A stretch of 64,000 bases of DNA. Source: CAVVSD01 sp963837655 (GTDB taxonomy: Bacteria; Actinomycetota; Thermoleophilia; Solirubrobacterales; Solirubrobacteraceae). Under the pieces are notes generated by a model. That model was not told where the DNA came from. It did no database searches and saw only the letters and a program-made list of their open reading frames with translations. The DNA is taken from assembly GCA_963837655.1 (NCBI GenBank), contig CAWIOK010000005.1:310001-374000 (forward strand), written 5' to 3'. Both the position numbers and the translations under genes were made by a program. This document shows, piece after piece, positions 42,883 to 51,327 of the stretch (position 1 is its first letter; every line of letters begins with the position of its first letter).

Positions 42883-44386
42883 TATGGGCGTTGGTTTGTC
42901 AAGTGGGCAGCGGTGAGCGGCGCCTGCTTGACGGCCGGCGGGTGAAGTTGGGCTCGTGGCTGGGTGCCGGGCGCGTCTGCGGACGCGGTGGCGTTCAGTC
43001 TGATGATGCGGGCGTGACCTTGTGGTTGCCCAGGGCGCTGGTTTCGAGGGGCGGCGTGCGCTGTCTAGGAACGGGCGTGGCCGGTGAGGGCTGCTCATAG
43101 AGCCGTCGCGCGTGCCGCCCGACCGGTGGCCCGGCGCCGAGCGTTGAGCCGAGGTCGCTGAACGAGCCGACCTAGGTCATGGCGCGGTCGCCGCGGCCCA
43201 GCAGAACCCGGCGAGCTGGCGCGCGACGGCGACGGTCGCGACGTTGCCGGGCTTGCCGCGCTCGCGCAGGTCGTGGTGGACGCGATGCAGGCGGTGCTGG
43301 GCGCGCCAAGCGATCTGCAGGACGTGATCGGGCTGACCGGCCTGGCGGTTTCTGAGCGTCGCACCGATCCTGGGCGGCCGAGCGTAGTGCCAGGCCGACT
43401 CGACCAGCAGCCGGCGCGCGATCGCCGGCCCGGTCTTGGTGATCGACCCCTGCGTCTTGGACTGGCCGGACTGCTCGAGCGTCGGCGTCAACCCCAGCCA
43501 GGCCGACAGCCTGCGCGGCGAGGAGAACCGGGCCCAGTCGCCGCCGAGCTCGAGATGCAGCATCAGCGCCGTCAACGTGTCGATCCCGCGAAACGCGCGC
43601 AGCCGCGCGACCGTCGGCCAGAGCCGCTCATCCTCGGCGATCCGCGAGAACCGTTCATCCAGCGCCTGGCGCCGCGCGGTCAGCCCGTCGACGGCGGCCA
43701 GCGCGTCGATGAACGCCAGCTCGGTCGCGCCCTGATCGAACTGCTGGCGCCCGAGCCAGCGGCGGTGACGCTCGTTCCAGGTCGTCGGCTCGGCAATAGA
43801 CGCGGCCCTCGACGAGCAGCAACTTGGAGACGCGGTGGCGGGCGCGGCCCAGATCAGCCCGGACGCTCTCGCGGGCGCGCGCCAGATGCCGGCAGGCCTC
43901 AAGCCAGTCCGGCGGCACCTCGATCGCGCGCAGCTGCCCGGCCAGCAGCAACCGTGCCAACAGCTCGGCGTCCTTGCGATCGGTCTTGACCCGATCAGAC
44001 GGCCGCCCTGCGGCGTCTTGCCCGGCGCGCAGACCTCGACCTCGATCCCCGCCCGCTCGGCCGCGCGCGCCAGCCCGAACCCGGTCGGCCCGGCCTCATA
44101 GACCGCCCGGACCGGGCCGTCGAGCCGCCCGAGCCAATCGATCACCGGCTCGACGCCAGCGCCGAAACGCGCCCGCGACAGCTCACCAGTCAGCGTGTTG
44201 ATCGCCGCCCCATGCGTCGATCGCGCGTGGACGTCCAAGCCCACCCATGTCATCGTCCCGGACAAGGCCGGACCCTCCTTCGCCTGAGGTCAGCCAGAGC
44301 CCCAAGCTCCGGCCAGACAAACCCTCGAACATGCGAACGGGTCCGGCCTGCCTACGTCAACGCCCCAGCAACAACCGAGGCCCATA
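42883..44386 (-). mobile_element. IS110-family insertion sequence (probable boundaries)
   Basis: The element contains one transposase gene. TATGGGCGTTGGTTTGT at 42883-42899 and AACAACCGAGGCCCATA at 44370-44386 are imperfect inverted copies (13 of 17), placed right at the zincin stop and 28 bp before the GNAT stop. The implied length of about 1.5 kb suits IS110. IS110 elements often lack true terminal repeats, so boundaries are tentative. The 294-bp left flank (42883-43176) and the 104-bp right flank hold no other gene and probably include the non-coding guide-RNA region known for this family. Confidence 0.6.
43177..44265 (-). CDS. IS110-family transposase with two compensating frameshifts
   Basis: A 362-residue frame. 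The N-terminal DEDD domain starts MTWVGLDVHARSTHGAAINT, then YEAGPTGFGLARAAERAGIE and CAPGKTPQGGR. The C-terminal Transposase_20 domain has LRAFRGIDTLTALMLHLELG, LSAWLGLTPTLEQSGQSKTQ and the catalytic-Ser region GSITKTGPAIARRLLVESAW. Between about 44000 and 43796 the frame is wrong: the expected SDRVKTDRKDAELLARLLLAG and LARARESVRADLGRARHRVS are encoded in another frame. A missing base near 44000 and an extra base near 43796 cancel out, so the ORF stays open but about 68 residues, including a catalytic Asp, are scrambled. Probably inactive as written. Confidence 0.85.
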   Translation of the reverse strand: MSGTMTWVGLDVHARSTHGAAINTLTGELSRARFGAGVEPVIDWLGRLDGPVRAVYEAGPTGFGLARAAERAGIEVEVCAPGKTPQGGRLIGSRPIARTPSCWHGCCWPGSCARSRCRRTGLRPAGIWRAPARASGLIWAAPATASPSCCSSRAASIAEPTTWNERHRRWLGRQQFDQGATELAFIDALAAVDGLTARRQALDERFSRIAEDERLWPTVARLRAFRGIDTLTALMLHLELGGDWARFSSPRRLSAWLGLTPTLEQSGQSKTQGSITKTGPAIARRLLVESAWHYARPPRIGATLRNRQAGQPDHVLQIAWRAQHRLHRVHHDLRERGKPGNVATVAVARQLAGFCWAAATAP

Positions 44387-44413
44387 GCGTCTAGCGGAGC
44401 GGCGCTCCGGGCG

Positions 44414-44911
44414 TCACACCGCGGCCGGCAGCCTGAGGTCCAGGCCCCAGTCCACGGTTCCGCCGCCGCGCGACGTGACGCCGAAGCCGATGCGCTTGAG
44501 GAGGGCGCGGGCCGCGCGGTTCTCGCCCAGCGTCATCGCGACGAGGCGCTGCCGGCGGTTCGCCGCCGCTCGGCGCAGCAGGGCGAGCGCGAGCATCGTG
44601 CCCACGCCGCGGCGCTGCCACTCGTCCGCCACGGCGAACGCGACGTCCGTGCTGCCGTCCCCGGCAGGCGCGTACTGGGCGACTCCTGCGAAGGACCCGT
44701 CACGTGGGTCGACGGCCGCGAGCGTCACGTGCGTGCGTCCGTCGACCTCGATCAGGCGGACGAGCTCGGACGGGTCGACCCGCGGCGTCGGGGTGTGGAA
44801 GCGCAGATAGCGCGACTGCGGGCTCAACCGCTCGAACAGGTCCGCCAGCAACGCACGGTCCGCGCCGGACACCGGCCGGATGAGGAGGCGGGGGGTGCTG
44901 ATCTCCTGCAT
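44414..44911 (-). CDS. GNAT-family N-acetyltransferase (copy 2)
   Basis: A 165-residue GNAT. It begins STPRLLIRPVSGADRALLAD, with RYLRFHTPTPR next; the acetyl-CoA loop is EWQRRGVGTMLALALLRRAA near 112-131, and LGENRAARALLKRIGFGVTS is motif B. It acetylates an unknown amine, protein or small molecule. It is a tandem paralogue of the gene just upstream (5 bp gap), and both keep the unusual MSGQSRYQRF/LSPQSRYLRF segment, so they arose by duplication. Proteins of this type are sometimes fused in pairs or to CoA-ligase domains; here they are separate. Confidence 0.85.
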   Translation of the reverse strand: MQEISTPRLLIRPVSGADRALLADLFERLSPQSRYLRFHTPTPRVDPSELVRLIEVDGRTHVTLAAVDPRDGSFAGVAQYAPAGDGSTDVAFAVADEWQRRGVGTMLALALLRRAAANRRQRLVAMTLGENRAARALLKRIGFGVTSRGGGTVDWGLDLRLPAAV

Positions 44912-44916
44912 GGGAG

Positions 44917-45423
44917 CTAGGCCGCCATCGCGACGGGACCGCGCAGTTGGAGGTGCATCTCGGCGACGCCGTGGCTCGAGCCCACCTTGCGGAACTCGAG
45001 GCCCTTGAGCACGGCGCGCGCCCGCGCGTTGTCGTGCAGCGTCAGCGCGACCAGGGTGTGGATGCCGTTGTCCGCCGCGCGGGGCACCAGCGCGCGGAGC
45101 AGCATCGTGCCGACGCCACGACCGTGCCAGTCGTCGACGACGAAGAACCCCACGTCGGCGGTCATCGCCCGGTCGTCGAGCAGGGCGTACCGGGCGACGC
45201 CGACGAACGAGCCGTCGCTCGGGTGCACCGCCGCGATCGCGTCGTGCATCCGGTGGTCGATGTCCGTGAAGTAGTCGAGCTCCGCGTCGCTGAGCGTCGG
45301 CTTGGGGTGCAGGAACCGCTGGTAGCGCGACTGCCCGCTCATGCGCTCGAACGCATCGGCGAGCCGCTCGCGGTCGAACCGCGTCACCGGCATCAGGATG
45401 AGATCGGTGCTGGTCGGGGGCAT
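44917..45423 (-). CDS. GNAT-family N-acetyltransferase (copy 1)
   Basis: A 168-residue GNAT with RERLADAFERMSGQSRYQRF early, FTDIDHRMHDAIAAVHPSDG, the acetyl-CoA loop DDWHGRGVGTMLLRALVPRA and LHDNARARAVLKGLEFRKVG. The ATG at 45423 has a GGGAGGT ribosome site. Close paralogue of the following gene. The 118-bp region upstream, shared with the divergent VOC gene, contains a sequence also found at 28.3 kb. Confidence 0.85.
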   Translation of the reverse strand: MPPTSTDLILMPVTRFDRERLADAFERMSGQSRYQRFLHPKPTLSDAELDYFTDIDHRMHDAIAAVHPSDGSFVGVARYALLDDRAMTADVGFFVVDDWHGRGVGTMLLRALVPRAADNGIHTLVALTLHDNARARAVLKGLEFRKVGSSHGVAEMHLQLRGPVAMAA

Positions 45424-45541
45424 GCGGACAACCTCCCGCGAAGCTGGCGCGCCGGCCTCGGAGGCACCTCCCGGCCGAAGGTGTGGCCAGCACCCGGCGT
45501 AGCATCCAGGCCGTGATGATCGTCATGAAGCTCGCCTAGAC

Positions 45542-45922
45542 GTGCGGCTGAGGCGCATCGACCACGTCGTGCTGACGGTCGCCGACCTCGACGCGACGAT
45601 CGACTTCTACGAGCGCGTTCTGGGCATGCGCCACGTCGTGACCGGCGACCGGCACGCGATGCACTTCGGCGACTGCAAGCTCAACCTCCACCCGGAGGTC
45701 AACGACTACCCGCCGCTGAAGGCGGCGCTCCCCACGCTGGGCAGCGGCGACATCTGCCTGGTCGCCGACGGGCCGATCGACGACATCGCGGCGGGGTTGC
45801 GCGCCGCCGGCGTGGAGATCGAGGAGGGGCCCGTCGCCCGGGACGGCGCGCTGGGCGCCATGACGAGCGTGTACGTCCGCGACCCGGACCTCAACCTCGT
45901 CGAGATCAGCGTGTACGAGTGA
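45542..45922 (+). CDS. VOC-family (glyoxalase-like) protein
   Basis: A 126-residue single-chain VOC protein starting at GTG: RRIDHVVLTVADLDATIDFY (metal-site His), ERVLGMRHVVTGDRHAMHFG, KLNLHP, then DICLVADGPIDDIAAGLRAA and, at the end, VYVRDPDLNLVEISVYE with the Glu ligand. The pattern resembles YodE/CatE-like or fosfomycin-resistance-like subfamilies, but the substrate is unknown. Its stop overlaps the next gene's GTG. An 8-codon ORF starting at 45513 just upstream was not accepted as a gene. Confidence 0.82.
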   Translation: MRLRRIDHVVLTVADLDATIDFYERVLGMRHVVTGDRHAMHFGDCKLNLHPEVNDYPPLKAALPTLGSGDICLVADGPIDDIAAGLRAAGVEIEEGPVARDGALGAMTSVYVRDPDLNLVEISVYE

Positions 45923-46989
45923 TCTCCGGGCGCAACGCCGTGCTCGCGGCCGGCGCGGTGGTCGTGATCGTGCTGGTGGCCGGCCTCGCGATCGCGCACC
46001 GCGACACCTGGTTCCAGGCGCTCAAGCGGCATCGCCGCCTCGCCGAGCTCGTCTTCCTGGGCGCGGTCATCGTGATCGCCGGCGTGCTGCTCGTCTCCCA
46101 CCACGACGAGCTCGAGGGACTGCTGGAGCGCATCGAGAGCGGCGACCCGCTGTGGCTGGCGATCGCCGCGGCGTGCGAGATCGTGTCGTTCGCCGGTTAC
46201 GTCCTGCTCGTGCGGATCATCCACTCGCCGCTCGCGCCGCGCCTGGATCTCGTCGCGAGCATCGAGCTGACGCTCGCCGGCGTGGTGGCGACGCGCCTGC
46301 TGTCGGCGGGTGGCGCGGGCGGCATCGCGTTCGCCGCCTGGGTCCTGCACCGCGCGGGGATGCCCAACCGCGTCGCCGCGCACCGCCTGCTCGCCTTCCT
46401 CATGGTCCTCTACGCGACGTACATGGGCGCGCTGGTCCTCGGCGGGATCGCCGTCATCGCCGGCGTGGGCGACGTCCCGCAGGCGCTCGGCATGGCGGCG
46501 CTCGGCGTGGGCGGCGCCGCGACGCTCGCCGCGGGCCTGCTGTTCGTGGTGCACCTCGACCTCCCGATCGTGCGCGACGCGCGTGAGGCGCTCCTGGAGG
46601 CGATCGCCATCGTACGCGGGCGACCGGTCGCGATCCTCGGCTCCATCGCGTGGTGGGCGGGCGACATCGGGACGCTCTGGGCGTCGTTCCGTGCGTTCGG
46701 GACCCCGCCCGCGCTGGGGGTCGTGGTGCTCTGCTACTTCCTCGGCCAGCTGGGCAACCTTCTCCCGCTTCCCGGCGGCGTCGGCGGCACCGAGGGCGGC
46801 ATGACCGGCGCGTTCGTGGCCTGCGGGGTGAGCCTGGAGCTGACCCTCGTCGCCGTCGTCACCTACCAGGTGATCTCGTCGTACCTGCCGGCGATCCCGG
46901 GGCTCCCGGCCTACGCCGCGCTGCGGCGGCGCATGCGGGGCTGGCCGCCGCCGCAGGCCGAGCCCGAGCCGGCCGCCGCACCGGCCTAG
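45919..46989 (+). CDS. Lysylphosphatidylglycerol synthase-like integral membrane protein (UPF0104)
   Basis: A 356-residue protein with eight or nine membrane helices. The family signature is present: LTLAGVVATRLLSAGGAGGIAF, AAHRLLAFLMVLYATYMGAL, then WAGDIGTLWASFRAFGTPPA, FLGQLGNLLPLPGGVGGTEG and VVTYQVISSYLPAIPGLPAY. This is the flippase-like half of MprF without the synthase domain. Such proteins are thought to move lipids or polyprenyl-linked molecules. It is coupled to the VOC gene (GTGA overlap) and convergent with egtD over a 3-bp gap. Confidence 0.85.
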   Translation: MISGRNAVLAAGAVVVIVLVAGLAIAHRDTWFQALKRHRRLAELVFLGAVIVIAGVLLVSHHDELEGLLERIESGDPLWLAIAAACEIVSFAGYVLLVRIIHSPLAPRLDLVASIELTLAGVVATRLLSAGGAGGIAFAAWVLHRAGMPNRVAAHRLLAFLMVLYATYMGALVLGGIAVIAGVGDVPQALGMAALGVGGAATLAAGLLFVVHLDLPIVRDAREALLEAIAIVRGRPVAILGSIAWWAGDIGTLWASFRAFGTPPALGVVVLCYFLGQLGNLLPLPGGVGGTEGGMTGAFVACGVSLELTLVAVVTYQVISSYLPAIPGLPAYAALRRRMRGWPPPQAEPEPAAAPA

Positions 46990-46999
46990 GGACTAGGCC
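46983..46999. terminator. Inverted repeat spanning both convergent stop codons
   Basis: GGCCTAG at 46983-46989 and CTAGGCC at 46993-46999 are exact inverted arms around GGA. The left TAG is the stop of the membrane protein gene and the right CTA is the stop of egtD. The stem could act as a compact bidirectional terminator, but it has no U tract and the symmetry partly comes from two facing TAG codons. Confidence 0.4.
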
Positions 47000-47973
47000 T
47001 CAGGCCGCCAGAGGGACACGGCGAACAGGCGCTCGGGGTCGGTGTGGAAGCTGTCGAGCCACAGGCCCGCGGACTGCAGGTCGGCCTCGAGGCGCTCGCG
47101 GGTGAACTTCACGCTGAGCTCGGTGCGCATCTCCTCGCGCGCGGCGAACGCGACCTGCAGGTCGATCGCCTTGAGATCGACCGTGCAGTGGTCGACTGCC
47201 CGCAGGCGCATCTCGATCCACTGGTGGCGGCGATGGTAGAAGGCGACGTGCTCGAAGAGGTCGATGTCGAAGTCGGCGCCGAGCTCGCGATTGCAGACCG
47301 TGAGGATGTTCAGGTTGAACGCGCCGGTGACGCCCTCGCTGTCGTCGTAGGCGGCCTCGATGATCCGGGGGTCCTTCACGAGGTCGGTGCCCAGCAGGAG
47401 CCGGTCGTCGGGTCCGAGCTGGCGGCGCACCGCGCGCAGGAACCGACGGCGCGCGCCGGGCAGGAAGTTGCCCACGGTGCCGCCGAGCAGCGCGACGATG
47501 CGGGGGCCGGCGGGATCGGGCAGCGCGTCGAGGTGGCGCTCGAAGTCGCCGACGACGCCGTGGACGTGCAGTCCCGGGTACTCCTGCACGAGCTCGGCCG
47601 CGGAGGCCAGGACGGTCGCCTCGGAGACGTCGAGCGGCACGTAGCTGCGCAGCGTCCCGTTCGCGGCCATCGCGTCGAGCAGCACCCGCGTCTTGGTCGC
47701 GTAGCCGGCGCCGAGCTCGACGAGCTCGCCGGCGCCCGTGTGCTCGGCGACCTGGCCGGCGATCGCCTCGAGGATCCAGCGCTCGGTGCGCGTGGGGTAG
47801 TACTCGGGGAGCTCGGTGATGCGCTCGAACAACTCGGAGCCGTGCGCGTCGTAGAAGTGCTTGGAGGGCAGCTCCTTCGCCGGCCGGGTGAGCCCGTCGA
47901 GGACGTCCTCGGCGAGGGTTCGCTCGTCTCCGGGCCTGAGGCGGGAGGTGATCTGCACGGCGGTGGTCGTCAT
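46993..47973 (-). CDS. egtD: L-histidine N-alpha-methyltransferase (ergothioneine biosynthesis)
   Basis: A 326-residue SAM methyltransferase of the EgtD family (Methyltransf_33). It has LPSKHFYDAHGSELFERITE, LPEYYPTRTERWIL, ELGAGYATKTRVLLDAM (SAM site), VPLDVSEATVLASAAEL, LLGGTVGNFLPG, LLLGTDLVKDPRIIEAAYDD and the C-terminal substrate region SVKFTRERLEADL. The Tyr in YYPTRTE and Asn in GNFLPG contact histidine in known structures. It trimethylates histidine to hercynine. Its ATG overlaps the stop of egtB (ATGA), so egtB-egtD is one operon. No egtA, egtC or egtE is in the window. Confidence 0.95.
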   Translation of the reverse strand: MTTTAVQITSRLRPGDERTLAEDVLDGLTRPAKELPSKHFYDAHGSELFERITELPEYYPTRTERWILEAIAGQVAEHTGAGELVELGAGYATKTRVLLDAMAANGTLRSYVPLDVSEATVLASAAELVQEYPGLHVHGVVGDFERHLDALPDPAGPRIVALLGGTVGNFLPGARRRFLRAVRRQLGPDDRLLLGTDLVKDPRIIEAAYDDSEGVTGAFNLNILTVCNRELGADFDIDLFEHVAFYHRRHQWIEMRLRAVDHCTVDLKAIDLQVAFAAREEMRTELSVKFTRERLEADLQSAGLWLDSFHTDPERLFAVSLWRPEA

Positions 47974-48941
47974 CGTTTCCCTTCTACGAGCCTGAGGCCA
48001 GCGAAGATCTGCCGCCGCTGAGGAAGGTCCCAGTTGCGGAACGAGTGGCCGGCGACGCGCGGATGGGTGGTCCAGGCGCCGCCGCGCAGGACGCGGTAGC
48101 CCGAGTCGAAGAAGACCTCGGAGTACTCACGGTAGGGATGGGCGACGAAGCCGGGGTAGGCGGTGAACTCGCTGGAGGTCCACTCCCAGACGAGGCCGGT
48201 GTCGCCGAGCAGGCCGAGCCGGGCGGCGTGCTCCCACTCGGGCTCGGTCGGCAGCCGGGCGCCGCGCGCGCGGGCGAAGGCGTCGGCCTCGTCCCACGAG
48301 ACGTGCACGGCCGGGGCGTCGGGATCGCCGTCGCCCGTGAGCTCGGCGACAGAGACGGGACGCCTCGAGATCCGGAACCCGTCGACCCGAACAGGGTGGC
48401 GCGGGCGCTCGTTGTCGTAGGAGAAGCCCCCGTTGTCGGCGCCCATGAGCAGATCGCCGGCGGGGACATCGATCCATCCGGCCGGCGCGGTCATCGCCGG
48501 CGGGCCGGCGAGCGCGGGTGTCTGCAGCCCGCCGAGACGCATCGCCTGGAGCATCGTCTCGGTGTGCTGGAGCTCATGGCGCAGGACCAGCTCGTGCAGC
48601 ACGGGGTCCGGCCCGCGCTCGTCGAGCACCTGGAGCGTCCGCTCTCTGACGTCGGCGAGGTAGGCGACCGCGCCGTCGTGGTCGAGGAGCTCGATCTGGC
48701 CGCGCACGCTGCGCGGCGTCTCGAACGCGTCGTACACCGCGGCGAGCTCACCGTGCAGCAGCTCGAGGCCCCCGTAGCGGTGCACGAGCCAGAGGTCCTC
48801 GTACGCGGCGATGTGCGCCAGGTCCCAGACGAGCGGGCTCATGAGCGGGTCGATCTGACGCTCGAGGTCCTCGGTGGAGAGCGGCGCCACGAGGCCCAGG
48901 GTGCGTTCGCGGACGGCTGCGAGATCGTCGGTGACGCTCAT
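47970..48941 (-). CDS. egtB: Hercynine oxygenase EgtB, short form
   Basis: A 323-residue non-heme iron sulfoxide synthase. The DinB-like helical domain supplies the three iron ligands: His43 in WDLAHIAAYEDLW and His122/His126 in RHELQHTETMLQA. The FGE-sulfatase-like domain has VPAGDLLMGADNGGFSYDNE, then FRISRRPVSVAEL, VHVSWDEADAFARARGARLP, TEPEWEHAARLGLL, VWEWTSSEFTAYPGF and GYRVLRGGAWTTHPRVAGHS. Common EgtB proteins are about 430-450 residues; here about 70 residues are missing between PVSVAEL and HVSWDEA, where an insert and the N-alpha-trimethyl pocket loop normally lie. The join is clean and the frame intact, so it looks like a natural compact variant, though a deletion is possible. It diverges from the MMPL gene over 128 bp. 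Confidence 0.88.
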   Translation of the reverse strand: MSVTDDLAAVRERTLGLVAPLSTEDLERQIDPLMSPLVWDLAHIAAYEDLWLVHRYGGLELLHGELAAVYDAFETPRSVRGQIELLDHDGAVAYLADVRERTLQVLDERGPDPVLHELVLRHELQHTETMLQAMRLGGLQTPALAGPPAMTAPAGWIDVPAGDLLMGADNGGFSYDNERPRHPVRVDGFRISRRPVSVAELTGDGDPDAPAVHVSWDEADAFARARGARLPTEPEWEHAARLGLLGDTGLVWEWTSSEFTAYPGFVAHPYREYSEVFFDSGYRVLRGGAWTTHPRVAGHSFRNWDLPQRRQIFAGLRLVEGKR

Positions 48942-49069
48942 ATCGGGGGGAGCCTACCCAGGCCTCCTACGGCTGCCCGAACCCCCGGACGCAGGCGTGC
49001 CCCCTGCCCCCGCCGGCCCCGTCCGAGCAGGCTCCCGGCATCGCCCCCGCCTCGCTAGGAGCCCCTCCC

Positions 49070-51298
49070 GTGCAACCCAACTCGATCGCAGCTCGCGCAG
49101 GCCGCTGGAGTGCCCAGCACCGCCGCACGGCGATCCTCGGCTGGATCGCGTTCGTCGTCATCGCGCTCGTGTCCGGCGGCATGATCGGCACGAAGCAGCT
49201 CGACGACAACGCCGCCGGGACCGGTGAGTCCGCGCGCGCTGACCAGACGATCAGCACCGCCTTCCCGAAGGACACCGTCGAGGAGAACGTCTTCGTCCAG
49301 GGTCATGATGGAGCGACCGTCGGCGACCCGGCGTTCCGAGCGGCGATCGCCGCCGCGGTGGCCGAGGTCAGGACGCTTTCCGGCGTCACCGACGTCACCT
49401 CGCCGCTCGACAGGGGCAACGAGGGCCTGATCTCCAAGGACCGCAGGTCCGCGCTCGTCAGCTACGAGCTGCCCGAGCACCCGGACGGCCCTGCCACCGA
49501 CACGCAGGTCGCGCAGATCGAGTCGGCCGTCGCGGCTCTCGGCAGGGACAACCCGTCCGTGCGCGTCGAGGCGTTCGGCGACGCGACGGTGAACAAGGGC
49601 ATCTCCGACCGCTTCGACAAGGACTTCCAGCGTGCCGAGGTGCTGTCGCTGCCGGTCACGCTCGTGATCCTGGTGGTCGCGTTCGGCGCGCTCGTCGCGG
49701 CGGGGCTGCCGCTGCTGCTGGGGCTGACCGCGGTCGCCGCAGCCATCGGCCTGCTCGCGCTGCCGAGCCACCTCGTGCCCGTCGACGAGGCGATCTTCTC
49801 CGTGATCCTGCTCATCGGCATGGCCGTGGGCGTCGACTACTCGATGTTCTACCTGCGCCGTGAACGCGAGGAGCGGGCGGCGGGTCGCTCACCACGTGAC
49901 GCGATCGAGATCGCCGCCGCGACGTCCGGTCGCGCCGTCCTCGTGTCGGGCCTGACCGTGATCATCGCGATGTCCGGCATGTTCCTCACCGGCGACAAGA
50001 CGTTCATGGGCTTCGGCCTGGGGACGATCATCGTCGTCGCCTCCGCGATGCTCGGCTCGCTGACCGTGATCCCGGCGATGCTGAGCTGGCTCGGCGACCG
50101 CGTCGACAAGGGCAAGGTGCCGCTGCTGTGGCGCATGAAGAGCTCCGACGGCCAGTCGCGGATCTGGAACGCGGTGCTGCGCGTCTCGCTGCGCCGGCCG
50201 CTCGTCGCCGCCATCGCCGCGACCGCGCTGCTGCTCGCGATGGCCGCCCCGACGCTGGGGCTGCACACCGCGCTGTCGGGCACGGACTCGCTCCCGCGCG
50301 ACATCCCGGTCATGCAGACCTACGACCGCATCGAGGCCGCGTTCCCCGGCCAGCCGGCGCCGGCGATCGTCGCGGTGCACGCCGACGACGTGACGTCGCC
50401 GCGCGTCAGCGCCGCGATCGCCGACATGCAGCGCGAGGCGAGGGCCACCGGGCTGCTGCACGACCCGATGTCGGTCACGGTGTCCGATGACAAGACGGTC
50501 GCCCAGGTGCAGATGGCGGTCGCGGGCGACGGCACCGACGCCAGGTCCAACGCCGCCCTGGCCGCGCTGCGCGACGACGTCATCCCCGCGACGGTCGGCA
50601 AGGTGCCGGGTGTGACCGCGCCCGTCACGGGCTGGACGGCAGGGTCGAAGGACTTCAACGACCAGATGAAGACGAGCGCGCCGATCGTGTTCGCGTTCGT
50701 CCTCTCGCTGGCCTTCGTCCTGCTGCTGGTCACGTTCCGCTCGATCGTGATCCCGATCAAGGCGATCCTGCTGAACCTGCTCTCGGTCGGCGCAGCCTAC
50801 GGCGTGCTCGTCTGGGGCTTCCAGGACGGGCACCTCGAGAAGGTGCTCGGCTTCCAGTCGACGGGCGCCATCGTGAGCTGGCTGCCGCTGTTCCTCTTCG
50901 TGATCCTGTTCGGCCTGTCGATGGACTACCACGTGTTCATCCTCAGCCGGATCCGCGAGGCGTACGACCGCGGCATGAGCACCGAGACGGCGATCGCCCA
51001 CGGCCTGCGGAGCACTGCGGGCGTCGTGACCAGCGCTGCCGTCGTGATGGTCGCGGTGTTCTCGATCTTCGGGACCCTCTCGATGGTCGACTTCAAGCAG
51101 ATGGGCGTCGGCCTGGCCGTCGCAGTCCTCATCGACGCGACGATCGTCCGCGGCGTGCTGCTGCCGTCGGTGATGAAGCTGCTCGGCGACCGCAACTGGT
51201 ACCTGCCGCGCTGGCTGGAGTGGATCCCGGAGGTCGGCGGCCACGGCGAGGACGAGCAACGCGGCGGCCGCTCGCTCCCCGAGGGGGCGCGCGCCTAG
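49070..51298 (+). CDS. MMPL/RND-family membrane transporter
   Basis: A 742-residue protein, start GTG 49070, in two homologous halves. Each has a periplasmic loop and six helices (first at about 18-36). Landmarks: VNKGISDRFDKDFQRAEVLS, DEAIFSVILLIGMAVGVDYS then MFYLRREREERAAGRSP with the Asp-Tyr proton-relay pair, FGLGTIIVVASAMLGSLTVI, and in half two FVILFGLSMDYHVFILSRIR with the second Asp-Tyr pair and VDFKQMGVGLAVAVLIDATI. MMPL proteins export lipids or drugs using proton motive force. It stands alone; the cargo is unknown. It is followed after 29 bp by a MetE-like gene on the same strand. Confidence 0.92.
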   Translation: MQPNSIAARAGRWSAQHRRTAILGWIAFVVIALVSGGMIGTKQLDDNAAGTGESARADQTISTAFPKDTVEENVFVQGHDGATVGDPAFRAAIAAAVAEVRTLSGVTDVTSPLDRGNEGLISKDRRSALVSYELPEHPDGPATDTQVAQIESAVAALGRDNPSVRVEAFGDATVNKGISDRFDKDFQRAEVLSLPVTLVILVVAFGALVAAGLPLLLGLTAVAAAIGLLALPSHLVPVDEAIFSVILLIGMAVGVDYSMFYLRREREERAAGRSPRDAIEIAAATSGRAVLVSGLTVIIAMSGMFLTGDKTFMGFGLGTIIVVASAMLGSLTVIPAMLSWLGDRVDKGKVPLLWRMKSSDGQSRIWNAVLRVSLRRPLVAAIAATALLLAMAAPTLGLHTALSGTDSLPRDIPVMQTYDRIEAAFPGQPAPAIVAVHADDVTSPRVSAAIADMQREARATGLLHDPMSVTVSDDKTVAQVQMAVAGDGTDARSNAALAALRDDVIPATVGKVPGVTAPVTGWTAGSKDFNDQMKTSAPIVFAFVLSLAFVLLLVTFRSIVIPIKAILLNLLSVGAAYGVLVWGFQDGHLEKVLGFQSTGAIVSWLPLFLFVILFGLSMDYHVFILSRIREAYDRGMSTETAIAHGLRSTAGVVTSAAVVMVAVFSIFGTLSMVDFKQMGVGLAVAVLIDATIVRGVLLPSVMKLLGDRNWYLPRWLEWIPEVGGHGEDEQRGGRSLPEGARA

Positions 51299-51327
51299 GT
51301 CCCGCCGTCCCGTGCGACGATGAACGG

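Noticed and set aside
42883..43176. Possible protein gene in the left flank of the IS element
   Set aside because: Frames here have no recognisable motif or ribosome site; the stretch is better explained as IS110 non-coding end.
45513..45539. Eight-codon ORF (MMIVMKLA) just before the VOC gene, considered as a leader peptide
   Set aside because: No ribosome site, no attenuator structure and no codon pattern suggesting regulation.
49889..51259. 456-residue minus-strand ORF inside the MMPL gene
   Set aside because: Extreme His/Asp/Arg/Val bias and no homology-like features; shadow of the MMPL frame.
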